A stretch of 64,000 nt of DNA from Tuctoria greenei (GCA_036927565.1 JAYESD010000008.1:115428279-115492278); one strand, 5' to 3'; numbered from the stretch's first letter, positions 1 to 11,138 are shown. A program made the numbers and translations. Notes: generated from the letters alone by a model not told the origin.

Positions 1-10
1 GAGTGTAGGT

Positions 11-60
11 AGAGTGGCGTACTTAGGGTGCAGGACCAGGCTAAGTCGATAGCACACTCT
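11..60 (-). other. Conserved stem-loop A1 (post-integrase)
   Basis: An inverted repeat seen directly: outer stem AGAGTG (11-16) with CACTCT (55-60), inner stem ACTTAG (21-26) with CTAAGT (41-46), and a 14-nt loop GGTGCAGGACCAGG (27-40). It lies beyond the integrase end of element A in sense orientation. A second copy (A2) is at 321-348 and two more are in element B at 47755-47797 and 48152-48201. All four have a 14-nt loop with the same core, while stem bases change in pairs. Role unknown. Confidence 0.7.
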
Positions 61-320
61 GGACCTATGTTGGCTTGGCGTTCAGGCAAGTAGACTATAC
101 AGCATGTTAAGACCTAAAGAGATCAACAATGTAACTTGCAACACATATGAATAACTTGGGTAAAAACTAAAAAAGAATTGCACAACTTCATTATAGACAA
201 GAAGGTTAAAAACAATAATTTGATAGATCGAGCCTTGTACAAAAATAAATGCACATGGAGTCTGTTTTCACACAACAATGTCTTTCATTATAGGTCTGGA
301 TCACCGGAGAGACAAGGACA

Positions 321-348
321 CACTTAGGGTGCGAGACCAAGCTAAGTG
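321..348 (-). other. Conserved stem-loop A2 (post-integrase)
   Basis: Perfect 7-bp stem CACTTAG (321-327) with CTAAGTG (342-348) around the 14-nt loop GGTGCGAGACCAAG (328-341). It has the same loop length and loop core as A1, B1 and B2. It lacks the separate outer stem of those copies, but its inner stem is one base pair longer. Confidence 0.65.
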
Positions 349-544
349 CACTATACATCTTGTACTAACCCAGGGTAGGTAGTTACACTTTTAGTGTTGT
401 GACTGTATGAAGTGTACTTGAACTTCCCGGACCTTCCCGGAGGGGTCCGGACGTTCTCCCGGAGGACCTACCCATGTCTGTTTAGCGACTCTATAACATA
501 CATCATGTGTAATTACAGACTCACCTCCATTATTCTAAGCATAA

Positions 545-1857
545 AACTTACGGAGGTGCTCGATGTTCCAAGGATTAGGAAGCGGAGTCCCATCCTCAGT
601 TGCCAAGTGAACGCATCCGGGTCGGGATACTTTGATCACTCGGAAAGGACCTTCCTAACCGGGGGAAAGTTTGTTCATCCCTTCACAAGTTAGTATCTTA
701 CGAAGCACCAGATCGCCTTCCTCGAGTTGTCGGTTGAGCACATGCCATTGATGATAGCACCGGAGCACATGGTATTAACGTGCATTCTGAACAGCTGTTT
801 GGCACCTTCCCTCATCGACGAGGTCAAGGTCTTCACACAATAGCTGATCCTACGCGGATTCATCGAAGGTCCGAACGCGGAGGGACCCTAAGGTGATCTC
901 CGGAGGAAGGACAACTTCAGCTCCGTACACCATGAAGAAAGGTGTTTCTCCAGTTGACCGGTTAGGTGTTGTCCTGTCCACCCACAATGTGGATGGAAGC
1001 TCTTCAATCCAGTTGGCTCCGTGCTTTCTCAGGCGCTCATGTGTGCGCGTCTTGGGTCCTTTTAAAATTTCTGCATTTGCTCTCTCGGCTTGACCATTAC
1101 TTGCTGGATGAGCTACTGAGGCATAGCTGAGTTGAATGCCAAGATCTTCGCAATATTCTTGGAATGCAACACTTGAGAATTGAGTTTCGTTGTCAGTTAT
1201 AACTTTGTTTGGAACTCTAAATCTACATATAATGGACTTCAAGAACTTGATTGTTGATTGCTTGTTGATTGTCACAACTGGAATTGCTTCCGGCCACTTG
1301 GTGAACTTGTTGATGGCAACATAAAGGAACCTGTAACCTCCGACGGCTTTTGGAAATGGTCCCAAGATGTCCGTGCCCCACACAGCAAATGGCCATGTAG
1401 AAGGTATCATTTGTAGTGACTGAGCTGGTGTGTGAATCCGTTTTGCGTGGAATTGGTACGCTTCACATTTTTTCACTAGCTCAACCGCATCCTGGAGTGC
1501 TGTAGGCTTGTAAAAGCTATGCCGGAAGGATTTACCGACCAGCGTGCGAGAAGAAGCATGGTCCCCGCACTCGCCTCCATGGATTTCCGCGAGGAGCTCG
1601 CAGCCTTCTTCCCTTGCAATGCACCGCATTATGATGTCATTGGCACCGCGCCGGTAGAGATCTCCTTCTACCAACGTGTATCTTTTAGCCAATCTAACAA
1701 TCCGGTCAGTGGATACACTAGCTTCAAGAAGGATATTGTCTTTCAAGTAGCTCCGGATATCCGAGATCCATGCATGGAGCTTACTTGAGCTTCTGAGTCT
1801 TGCGTGCTGGGTTACTCGGAGCTTCTGACAGCACCTATGACCCTTGGTGGACGCCAT
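545..1857 (-). pseudogene. Integrase of element A
   Basis: The frame 850-1857 (335 residues) carries the HHCC region and the catalytic core, and a degraded C-terminal part continues to about 545 (motifs like EHLRKFY). The enzyme inserts the cDNA into chromosomes. Catalytic residues are visible: D in VWGTDILGPF, D in VITDNETQFSS and E in GQAERANAEIL. Two changes suggest loss of function. The last zinc ligand is Tyr (KKCEAYQFH, where the family has C-x2-C), and the residue after DN is Glu instead of Gly. The last intact block is TGETPFFMVYGAEVVLPPEI, typical of Ty3/gypsy integrases without a chromodomain. Confidence 0.85.
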
Positions 1858-3221
1858 GGTAACAAGGCCACTAGGACTGCCAGCTTCGTGGTGCTAGTCT
1901 CGCCCCCATCGCTCATATCGACAAGCTGAGCTGTTGGTTTTGACAACCTCTGGACAAAGATTCTGTTAGGAGCCAGAGCTCCAGTTGAGGCTTTCATCGA
2001 GAGTTCGTCGGCTTCAGCGTTGTGAAGACGCTGAACATGGTGGAGATCCAGGACTTTGAAGTCCTTCTGGAACCTCTGGACTTCAAGGAGATAAGCAGCT
2101 AGTTGAGGATTGTTACAGGAGCATTCACCTTTGACTTGTTTGATGATGAGTTGTGAATCTCCCTTCACCAACAACTGTTTGACACCATAAGATAGTGCCA
2201 CCTTGAGTCCGTAAATGAGAGCTTCATAGTCTGCCATGTTGTTGGTCGCCTTGAAATCAAGGTGAACCATGTACTTGACCTTCTCCCCAGTCGGGGCAAG
2301 GAGAAGAATTCCATCTCCGGCACCCTGCTTCTGCATGAAGCAATCGAAGTAGAGAGTCCAGTGAGGCTCGGTGAATACCGGAACCTTGGGTTCTGGTTTC
2401 TGCTCACTGTGGCCCCCAGGGTTTGATGGAGAGGGAGTCCATTCTGCCACGAAGTCAGCTAAATCTTGACTTTTGATTGCTTGTCGTGACACGAATTCTA
2501 GATCGAACTCGGCCAGCTCCGCTGCCCACTTTGCAATGTTTCCAGTAGAGCTAGGGTTATGCAAAATAGCACGTAGTGGAAAAGAAGTTGCCATTGATAC
2601 TTTGTGGGATTGGAAGTAGTATTGAAGCTTTCTTGAGGCAATAAGAACTGTGTAAAGCAGCTTATGCACCTCAATGTATCTTGTCTTAGCATCATGGAGC
2701 ACTTCCCTGATGAAGTACATTGGGCGTTGGACGGTCTGGACCCTTTCAGAAGGACCCGGAGCTTCTTCTCCATCAACCCGGACCCTCCTGGAGGGGTCCT
2801 GACCTTCATGTTGTTTTTCTTGGACCCTCCCATAGGGGTCCAAAACTCCTTCTTGTTCGACAAGGACCTTGTTAGAAGGGTCCAGATCGTCTTGGTCAGG
2901 CAGGTGAACCGCCTCAGGTGAATGAGGTTGATCTCCTAGTATTTCGTCTTGAGGTTCCCTGTCTGCGGGCTGGGACCCAGACACTCCCTCATTTAACTTC
3001 GGACACTCCCATAGGGGTCTGGGTTCCAGGACTGGATGTGGCTCCAGTCTTTCTACAACCAGGACCATACTAACAACTTCGGTGGTTGCTGAAATGTAAA
3101 GCAATAAAGGCTCACCAGGATTCGAAGCTACCAATATCGGTAGTGTGGTGATGAGTTGTTTCATCTCTTGAAACACCTTTTGTGCTTCTTCAGACCAATG
3201 AAATGGTCTGTACTTCCTCAA
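1812..3221 (-). pseudogene. RT connection, variable linker and RNase H of element A
   Basis: This 469-residue frame starts in the RT connection (SEEAQKVFQEMKQ) and reaches VVSMVLVVERLEP. It then contains about 125 residues of acidic, proline-rich repeats with the recurring pattern DPS/YxRV, before rejoining the family at QRPMYFIREVLHDAKTRY. RNase H follows: WTLYFDC, NMADYEALIYGL, VKGDSQLIIKQV, HNAEADELS. RNase H degrades the RNA of the RNA-DNA hybrid. The first catalytic Asp (TLYFD) and the E and D of ADYEAL and GDSQ are present. It is separated from integrase by a frameshift, because the next frame overlaps it at 1812-1857. The linker is also expanded in element B. Confidence 0.8.
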
Positions 3222-3224
3222 GAG

Positions 3225-3416
3225 TTACAAGAAGGGTAGCGCCCATTCTGCCAGTCTTGAGATAAACTGGCTGAGCGCAGCTAGATGTCTAGATAACTTC
3301 TGGATATCCTTGATGCGGGCTGGGGGCCGCATATCTTCTATAGCCTTGATCTTCATATTGTGCTCAATCACCTCCCTAGGGATCCCAAACATTTGTGACG
3401 GTTTCCAGGCAAACAT
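3225..3416 (-). pseudogene. RT remnant of element A with an in-frame core deletion
   Basis: The 63-residue frame starts with the motif that precedes RT in this lineage (FAWKPSQM, IPREVIEHNMKI) and then passes directly to the motif that follows the RT palm (RPPARIKDIQKL, LSQFISRLAEWALPFL). In element B these two motifs are separated by the whole RT core, including VYVDDIVV. The joint lies at GAAGATC. In B the same heptamer occurs at both ends of the missing segment (complement at 51824-51830 and 51158-51164), 666 bp apart, which is 222 codons. The reading frame is therefore kept, but all catalytic RT residues are gone. Confidence 0.85.
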
Positions 3417-3491
3417 GTCGACATTAGCCCAGAGGAAAGTGATGAGCGCGAGTTCCTATTTGTTGTTCATACCTCCCAATATACGGGTAGT

Positions 3492-4430
3492 CTAAGCAGC
3501 ATCAGAACCAATTTGGATGACTTTCACGGGAACATCAGTGTCGCCGCTTTGTTGCACACGAGGTGCGAAGGTAGAGCCTTTATGACGGATGCTCGGAGGG
3601 TTTGGAGCTGGCTCTTTACCGGATGCTTCCTCTTGCATTTTGGTAAGCGCATAGATTTCTTCTAAAGCAGTGACTCCTACAGTGCGATCTCCGCAGATCC
3701 GGAGAACGCCCGCACGTGTTGGCATCTTCAACACTAAGTAACCATAATGTGCAGCAGCCATGAACTTGTACAAGGCTGGCCTGCCTAGAATGGCATTGAA
3801 CCGCAGAATGATTTGCACAATGTGGATGACCAATTTCTCAATTCTGTAGTTCTCCTGAGTCTCGAAGGTCACTGGGAGTGTGATGGAACTAAGAGGAGTA
3901 ATGGTCCCCGGACCTACCCCGGAGAAAGGTCGGGATGGGCGAAGGTCCGAAGGCCTGAGCTGAAGCTTAACAAAAGCTTCGAAGCTTATGAGGTTCTGCC
4001 CTGAACCCTTGTCCACCATGACATGGTGGAGTTGAATATTGTTAATGGTGGGTGACACCATTAACGGGAGTTGGCCAACTCCAATCATGTTTCGAGGGCA
4101 GTCCGAAGCATCAAAAATAATGGGAGTGTCCATCCACTTCTGATGAGGCTCCGCCCTAGCAGTGGGAGCTGTTACGGCCATGTCCCGCCGCATTGTCTTG
4201 GGGATGCATCGAGAGGTGATGTCCCAAGAACCACCATAGATGGTGTTTAGGGTCTTTCGGCGCTCTTTGTCAGAGATGTCAGAATCATCATCGACAGTGT
4301 TGTAGACAGCTTTCAGGACCTTCTTGGGATTCTGGAAACCTAGCTCCTCCTCAGCCGGAGCTTCGTCGACTTTTTGTTTTCCTTCCCGCTATCGGAAAGG
4401 AGCGTCTTCCCGGCGCTTGTTATAGCGCTC
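3492..4430 (-). pseudogene. pro: Aspartic protease region of element A
   Basis: The 233-residue frame 3492-4193 continues the gag-pol polyprotein, and related sequence upstream to about 4430 includes GGSWD before the ATG. The retropepsin-like domain normally cuts the polyprotein. The active-site loop here reads VDKGSGQNLIS, where element B has VDGGAGLNLIS, so the loop has a Gly-to-Lys change and is doubtful as an enzyme. FSGVGPGTITPLSSI and FNAILGRPALYKF follow, as in the family. The C-terminal end runs toward the DVFAWKPSQM motif found at 3416, separated from it by stops. Confidence 0.75.
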
Positions 4431-4434
4431 GGCA

Positions 4435-5870
4435 AGGTTCGGGACCTCCCGGCATTCTTCCAGGTTGTGTCTGTCCGTCTTGTGGATCAGACACCACGCT
4501 TTGGAACTATTGCCGTCTTCTGATGAAGGATGAGGTCGTTTCTCGGGGCGTGGCCCCCGGCTACCCGGAGCTGCAGCAGCTGCAGCGGCTGGTGCACCGA
4601 CCGACGACTTCTTCTTGCCGTTGGGCTTCTTTCTCTTTTTGCCACTGTCAGGGGTACTGGCTTCAGATTATGAGGACTTCTTGTTGGCCTCCGGAGCTGG
4701 TTTGGAGTGCATTTCACGTCCCTCCACAGCTCTAGCACATTTGTCTGCTAGGCTGAAGAGTTCCGTGACGCTGGTGACTTCTTTGATGACCAGCTTCTCG
4801 AGCATCTTTTTATCTCGAACACACTGTCTGAATGCAACGATAATAGAGGAGCTTGAGATTGAAAGAATAGTATTCTGTACCTGAGAAAACCGCTGGATGA
4901 AGGATCACAGCGATTCCCCCGATGTTTGCTTTACAGCAAACAGATCCAATTCAGTATCAGGCTGGGTATAAGAACTCCCGAAGTTAGTAGTGAATTGTTG
5001 GCATAACTACGCCCAACTATTAATGGAGTCAGGTGGAAGACTCATGAACAAGGACCTCACGGTCCCAGTCAGAGCCACTGAGAAATAGTTGGCCATCACG
5101 GCCTCATCAACCCCCGCTGCTAGTATGGAAGTGGAGTAGATTTGAAGGAATTCGGCGGGGTTGACAGTCCTGTCGAATTTTTCCGACAAGTGAGGCTGGA
5201 ACTTCTGTGGCCATCTGACCATGCATAAATGCATGGCTGGGGCAGAACAGCCTTCTCCTACTCTCTGAGGAGCAGGGTTGTCCCAAGCCCCTCGCCTCTC
5301 ACGAGCACACTCGATATGGACGCGGCCATCCCGCTGCTGGTAACGGCAATCAAGTTCTGACTGCAGGTCATGAGTCAGAATCCTGGTGGTGGTGTGGCTG
5401 CGTCGTGTCCTGGGAGGCAGCGAAGTCACCTGTTGGGATGCAGCACGTCTCCTCTGCTACGCGACTTGTGGACCAAGTCGGCCAGACAAGGTCCGTCTTT
5501 GTGATGGTGCTCGCCTCGAGGGGGGGATCTTGATCGCTGATGCCAATGGCTGCAGCTGCAACCAAATGGTCAACATCAGCTCTCCACTGTTCCATAGCAC
5601 CCTGAGGTTCCCCTAGAGGTGGTGGATGTTGTAGAAGAGCTCACGCAACAATGAGCGTGTGCTTAGGGTTGTTGTTTGTCGATGCAGTGATCGACGCAGA
5701 TGCCCCATCTTGTCGCCCAGCATTGTTTACCGGAACAGATGGTGGTTGTGGTGCCATAGCGCCTGCTGTAAGAATGGAACCTATTGGCTGCTGCACGTTG
5801 GAGGGATTGCCTCCAGCAGGTTGCCAGCACGATTGTCGTTGGAAGATCCTGCAGCAGAATTCACCATCTT
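4435..5870 (-). pseudogene. gag: gag of element A (broken)
   Basis: Gag forms the capsid of the retrotransposon particle. A plausible start ATG is at about 5868-5870. The clearest block is 5007-5429, which contains WPQKFQPHL, NPAEFLQIYSTSI and DEAVMANYF, the core of the plant retrotransposon gag domain. It ends at an in-frame stop just after NSWA. The rest continues in pieces through 4487-4738, which has a lysine- and alanine-rich tail. A CX2HX..H..C knuckle-like stretch, CLIHKTDRHNLEEC, lies near 4450-4490. The N-terminal part (5368-5870) is shifted between frames. Length and order fit Tat gag proteins, but several stops and at least two shifts make it a pseudogene. Confidence 0.75.
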
Positions 5871-5909
5871 GAGGTCTCGGGTACCTGCCCCCATACCTGG
5901 CGCGCCAAA

Positions 5910-6755
5910 TGTCGAAGTGTAGCAACAAAAATTCCCCCGGTACTACTAAAGTGTAGCCCGCGGAGGTACTTATTTCGGTTGGGGCACGCATAGATCAGGA
6001 TCAAGATGGCGACACCAGAGATTTATGTGGTTTGGGCCGCCTGAGCGTAATACCCTACTCCACGGGGGTTGTGTGTTGTATTATGAGTCGCTAGAAAACG
6101 TAGTCTCTGGCTCAGCTTGGAGTTGTCCTATATCGTGCGACTCAGTCCTTTATAGTCCAAGGACTGATCATTACATCATTAGCCTGGCCCGACATGTGGC
6201 CTTGGCGTTTTAAATAGCCTAATACACTGTCTATGAGTATTAAGCATGGTTAATAGTGTGATAACGTGCCTTAATGGTTGCATTACCACTATTAATAGTG
6301 CTTTGATCATGTGTCGTTAATACAGCATTAACGACACGTATTCAAGTCTTATAACTGCCGCTTTAATAGTCCCTTGAATGTCCATGATGAAGGAGATCCA
6401 TCAATGTATTCGTTGGTGGTGAAGGTCCGGAGGCTCCACATGTGGCAGCTTCAGAGCTTCCCCTTATAGGGAGGTAGCTCCGGAACCGCTATACACGTGT
6501 CAACATCGGAGCTTCCCTCTGCTGGGGGTTAGGTCCGGGGTCATTATACACGTGTTGATCGCTAAGCTTCTCTACATTGGGAGTTTAGCCCCGGATTTAT
6601 ATTACACTTGTCAATCTCCGGAGCTACCCATATGAGGGATGCGGGTCCGGTGTAATATGACATGTGGGGCCTGAGGAGACCTTCAACTTTGACGGGTAGA
6701 ACTCTTTTGCACTTCTTACGGTATCAAAGGGTACCTGGTACGCAGGGTACCGACA
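5910..6755 (-). repeat. 5' LTR of element A
   Basis: The plus strand begins TGTCGAAGTG and ends GGGTACCGACA, so the sense LTR starts TGTCGGTACC and ends TTCGACA (846 bp). Just inside it (5891-5909) lies the leader TTTGGCGCGCCAGGTA in sense orientation, the position of a primer-binding site. The same leader follows the LTR of element B, with one base changed. A sense TATTTAAA-like box lies near 6208-6217. The paired LTR is not in the window, so no age can be read. Confidence 0.85.
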
Positions 6756-9081
6756 CTATGTCTATGTGAAGTAATCCCATCATATCCCACATAATTAGCA
6801 TAATACAAAACCATAATTAATAATCCATCCATATACCGAATTATTACCATCATCATCATCCATATTCATTTATCATAACTCAATGCATAACCATAACCAT
6901 AACCATCCCAAATTTCGCTCTAATAATGGAAGTTGTCCAGGTGCTCATAACCGGAAGCACGACTATCATGATAGTTTTAATACACTCTACATAGTTTGTA
7001 CCAATTTACCCACGTGTTTGTGATTTCATCCCCTGTCGGCGACTAAAGAAACCTCCCTTATGCCAATTACACTTTCTTAGGTGTATGGCCAAGAGATCAC
7101 AAAATAGCCTTTACAAAGGGACTACTAGAATGTACGGACCCATTGAGGTCTCACCGGTGGCGATGTCTCCAACTGAGCACATCTTCAACCAAGGGCCCCC
7201 TCTTGTGCCGTTTGGATCCTAGGGAGTCCCGCCTCAAATCCAAACCCAATCCGACTCCCCTTCCCAGTGCGCCAAATGATCCATGCAATACTAGCAATAC
7301 CCTAATTATTCAGCTATGCTGCACCCATACCTGGCCTTGTGGTGGCACTGTAGTCCTGGCATATTCTCGCATGAACCGGTCCTTAGATCTAAAGCAAGCA
7401 AACCACCATAAAATCCAACCCATCCACATACCATGCTTGCTTAGATCACGCATTACCATGTCATATTAACCAGTTCATAATAACCATAATCTCATTAATG
7501 CATAATTAAATAGTATAGTTGTTTTCCCATCCCAATTAATTAAGCGAAGCAAAAAGGTAAAAAGCCCTTCCCGACTCTCTACCATGTATCCCAGGTGACA
7601 AGGGTGGTTAAACAAAACTAGTAAATTCCTATCTAGGGTTTCCCATCAATTTGACACAAGCAATGCAGTTTTGCAAACAAAGCATTCATTGTAAAACAGG
7701 ATCAATATGTTCAGGTACACTTGCCTTGCTCTTGGGCTTGATTGGGATCAAATACTTCAAACTCCTGGTGCTGGAGGTCCTCCGCAACACTCTCTAGCGC
7801 AAATTCGTCTATACCGCGCAATAAACATAAAAAACAAGAATCACAATCAATAAGTGCACATATATTACTCAATATGACATGCCATGCATCATTAATGCAA
7901 TCTCGAAGCAAAACTAGTTAATGAGTTGTTAATTATGTTTACTAACTAGTTCTAATGGTTTTTAACAAGTTTGGACAGGATTGGAATTGATTCGAGTCAA
8001 ATTGGAATTAATTCAATATAATTTAGATTCAGAGGCCGGACAAGTCCGCTTTCAGGGGCCGGACTAATCCGCTCTGGACAGACTGCAAATTAGGGTTTTC
8101 TTGATCTACGAGAATTTGGAGAATTGGGATTTAATTCACGTGAAAAAAGAGAAAGAAGAAGGTATACCGCGTGTTTAGCACTCCAAGGATCACAAATTGA
8201 GGAAGAAACCTAAATCTTGACGATCTAGGGTTGATGATGAAGAGTTGATGCAGAGTTGAGGGTGAATTGGCGATGAAGTACACAAAGTCGTTGCAGATAT
8301 TGATTGCTTGATCCTTCTTCGTGATCTCCTTCTCCTCCTTGCTGTTGGATCTCCCTTTGGTGGTGGCTCCCATGAACTAGGGTTTGGTGGTCTTCGAAAA
8401 GTGGCAAAGAGATGAGAAATTGGGGTGTTGGATTGTTTACATATAGCCGGAGAGGTAGGATTTGATGGATTTCGAGTCTAAGGTGGGTGGAGGCCGGGTG
8501 GGGTCCCACATGGGCTTGAAAGAGGTTAGACACAACGTTCCTGGGCCCAATTAAGGTAAATACCCAATAACAAATTGTGGGGGAAAAGATTGAATCCGAG
8601 TCGGGCACACCGGATAATTCCGCTAGAGGGTCGGACTAGTCTGATATTGGACAAAGACGAAAACGGATAAGTCCGATAGGTAGTCCGGACAAGTCCGATC
8701 TCGTATAGTAAGGGACTTCGGACTAGTCCAGCGTTCATACCGAACAATTCCGGGTTTAGATCGGACTAAATTAGGTGTTTTCGGACAAGTCTGAAGTGTT
8801 ACAGGAAGGCTGACCGGACTAGTCCGGTGTCATAAAGGACCAATCCGTTTTGGTCTGGTAAGGCTGATAGGACTAGTCCGTGGTGATAAAGGACTAGTCT
8901 TCACTTCTAAAGGGAAAACCAGACTAGTCCGGTGTTGGGCCGAACAAGTCCGTACTCTGACAGATTGAGACTTCCAAATTTAGCCTAAATTCGTTTTAAT
9001 CTTTTTCGTTTTTACATGGCTTAATGTTAAACATGTATGAGGGTGTATGCAATGCATTATGCATCAAAATGAGGGTGTTAC
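6756..9081 (-). repeat. Segment C: partial retrotransposon LTR, minus orientation
   Basis: The right end on the plus strand is GAGGGTGTTACA (9070-9081), so the sense strand begins TGTAACACCCTC, a start typical of long Ty3/gypsy LTRs of grasses. The left end is cut by element A or lies outside the window. No coding domain is visible; the short ORFs here (7143-7469, 8131-8747) match nothing I recognise. 6770-6920 is rich in CCATA/ATAACC simple repeats. The part nearest the LTR start (8580-8960, plus 8038-8090) holds a cluster of CGGACTAGTCCG-like palindromes. Assignment to Ty3/gypsy rests on the terminus only. Confidence 0.55.
8038..8960. repeat. Palindrome cluster in segment C (CGGACTAGTCCG family)
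   Basis: About fifteen copies of a 12-bp inverted motif, mostly in 8580-8960 with two more at 8038-8085. One copy is a perfect palindrome, CGGACTAGTCCG (8815-8826). Others are variants such as CGGACAAGTCCG, CGGATAAGTCCG and CGGATAATTCCG. Spacing is about 20-40 bp. The cluster lies within about 500 bp of the sense start of LTR C, that is, in its U3 side. The same motif fills the LTR of the unrelated copia element D. Confidence 0.75.
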
Positions 9082-9742
9082 AGGAAAGGTCCAACCGGTC
9101 GGATGATGGCTCAGGCTGCGGCTGAGGTGGTTATGGTCTGAATATGGAAAATTTCAAGTTTGTTTTGGTTAGATTTTATGGTAAGCACAAAGTTGAATTT
9201 TTTTAGGAATGTTTAGGACATTACTAAGGTGTTTGGAAGTCTTAAGATTGCTTCTATCTGTGTATGGAAGAGTCTTGAGCAGTTATGGAAAGTTTTAGTT
9301 GAAACTGAGTAGGAGTAGGAGTCCTAGTTAGGATTGAGTTGGTCTAAGGGCTGGTTATATAAGCAAGGGAGGACAAAGCTCGTGGTAAGATGACTTTGGG
9401 GCTATTCCTCTTGTGTTTTGACCAATAAAGGTTGTAGTTTAGGGGAACTTTTGTTCCTTGTTTTTCTTACTTATCTCCGTCAAGTCTTTCTCGCTGAGTT
9501 TCTGTGCTGCCCGATCTTTCTTTGGTATTTTTATTGTAACTTGAGTTTTACAGATTCAACTGACATGATTCTTTTTGTGTTGCCTTCAAAACTCACTAAT
9601 CTATTATATATAAAAATTTCACGGTCATTGGATTTGTGGTTTGTGAGTTACACGAGTTTCTTTGAAGTGTAGCAGATCTTTTTGCTATTTTGTTAGAACA
9701 TATTGACCTTTGATCTAGGTTTTGGTCATAACTTGAATTTTA

Positions 9743-11138
9743 CACTACAAGAAATAGGGAATAGAGCGTCGGTTCCATTTATAAACATCGGGGCTGACGT
9801 ATTTAATTTTCATAAATCTGTCAATTTATCAGTCCGACAGCTATTAATTTATAACCGTCGGCTAAAAAGATACTCCTGACGAGCACAATTAAAACTGTCG
9901 AGAAATGCGAAAAAACGGACGGTCATAATTTATTTCGTCCACACGAAAATTGAAACCGATTGTGTTACCTGTAAGGGTCGGCCACAACTCCTGCCCAACG
10001 CCCATACTGGCATGGACCCCGCAATGCACGTACGCCTTCTGCCCACTTGCGCATACAAACCAGCCCACTTGCGCCCTTGGCCTTGGCCACTTGCGCCCGT
10101 CCGCTTATATTACCTGCCAGTTGGCCCGTCGCACCACTTGCAACCCTAGCTCCACAACCAGCCGCCGACAGCAACACGACCTCTCGACAGCGCGGGCTCC
10201 GACGAGGCCTTGGCCCTCCTGGCGGTGCGGCTCCCCACGGCGCGGCCTCGACCTCCTGGCGATGCGGGCTCCCCCCGGCGCGGCCTCGGCCTCCCGACGA
10301 TGCAGCCTCCCCACGGTGCAGCCTACTGGCGGCGCGACCTCCCACCAGCATGAGCTCCCCAAGGCGCTTCCTCCGTCACTCCACCACGGCCCTTATCCAA
10401 CTTCAAAGCGGTGGCGCCTCTCTCCGTTGGCAGGTGATGCCTCCCTCCGTCGCACCGTCGTTGGCCGTCTCTTCCACCGCAGCCCAGATCTGGCGTCGCA
10501 CTGGTAACGCCTCCCTCCGTCATCGACTGTCCAGATCCGCTCCATTCCGGCGCTCACTTTGCTCCGCCCCGCGTGCGCCACCCGTACCTGCGTGCCACGG
10601 GTTTCACCAACCACGACGGCGGCGAGTTCCGGCGATCCTCCGCCGAGATCTGTAGCTCATATGTTGGATGGAGGTTGTGTTCATCTTCTTTTTTCATTTT
10701 TCTATGAGCAGATTTGTTCCAGCTTGTGTGATAGATTGTTGAGACATGCTTGTATAATGTTGATGTTTGTGTGAGATAAAGCTTCGTGTTCATCTGCATA
10801 TTCTGTTCATATGTAATTAAAAAGAACTAAAGCAGCAGTGTGAAAGCGTGTAAAAGCGCAGCTGGCGGTTTAAAAAACAAAAAAAAAACTAAATCAGTCG
10901 GTGCGTCTGCGGCCATCAGCCTTACTGGAAATAAACACGTCGGTACGATAGACCTACAGCTTTATGCTATAAAAGGCGTCGGGAGTCCAAACCGACGATC
11001 TTAATTTTTAAAGCCGTCGAGACCGACGCGTTTATAGTTTAAAATCGTGTAGACCGACGGTTATAATTTATAGATGTCGGTTTTGGTAGGCAAGCAACAG
11101 CTATAAGGCCGACACCCTTTTATTCGTTTCTTGTAGTG
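9743..11138. mobile_element. Non-autonomous CACTA (En/Spm) DNA transposon, 1,396 bp
   Basis: Ends are perfect 12-bp inverted repeats: CACTACAAGAAA (9743-9754) and TTTCTTGTAGTG (11127-11138). A 3-bp target duplication TTA flanks it (9740-9742 and 11139-11141), as expected for CACTA elements. Subterminal regions carry many short direct and inverted repeats of the kind CCGACGG/CGTCGG (9760-9960 and 10890-11130). No transposase is present. The middle (about 9965-10660) is very GC-rich and unlike its surroundings, suggesting captured sequence. The insertion splits copia-type LTR H', whose homology resumes on the other side, so both ends are secure. Confidence 0.92.
9965..10660. other. GC-rich inner segment of the CACTA element, possible captured gene fragment
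   Basis: This stretch is strongly GC-rich between AT-rich subterminal repeats. It is open on the plus strand in two frames (9950-10507, 185 residues; 10047-10655, 202 residues) and on the minus strand in a third. Translations are low-complexity (Arg/Pro/Ser/Ala-rich), so open length alone is weak evidence for coding. Repeated GCGGCCTC and CTCCCGACG motifs are visible. The abrupt change in base composition fits capture of a GC-rich grass exon or 5' end, as known for Pack-type transposons, but I recognise no protein. Confidence 0.4.

Larger units (their letters stand above)
1..6755 (-). mobile_element. Element A: Tat-lineage (RIRE2-like) Ty3/gypsy retrotransposon, partial and decayed
   Basis: Order on the minus strand is 5' LTR (5910-6755), gag, protease, RT remnant, RNase H, integrase, then a 3' untranslated segment that runs off the left edge, so the 3' LTR is not seen. 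Gag, protease and integrase resemble element B (40639-53991), and both LTRs end in GGTACCGACA on the plus strand, so A and B belong to one lineage. The order protease-RT-RNase H-integrase is the Ty3/gypsy order, and no chromodomain is seen, as expected for Tat. Every coding part is broken: gag has stops and shifts, the RT core is deleted in frame, the integrase zinc finger has lost a cysteine, and the RNase H and integrase frames differ. It cannot be autonomous. The likely right TSD is CTATG (6756-6760); its partner is outside the window. Confidence 0.88.

Noticed and set aside
412..693. A 93-residue plus-strand ORF
   Set aside because: The minus strand here carries the degraded integrase end and 3' region of element A; the plus-strand frame is a shadow.
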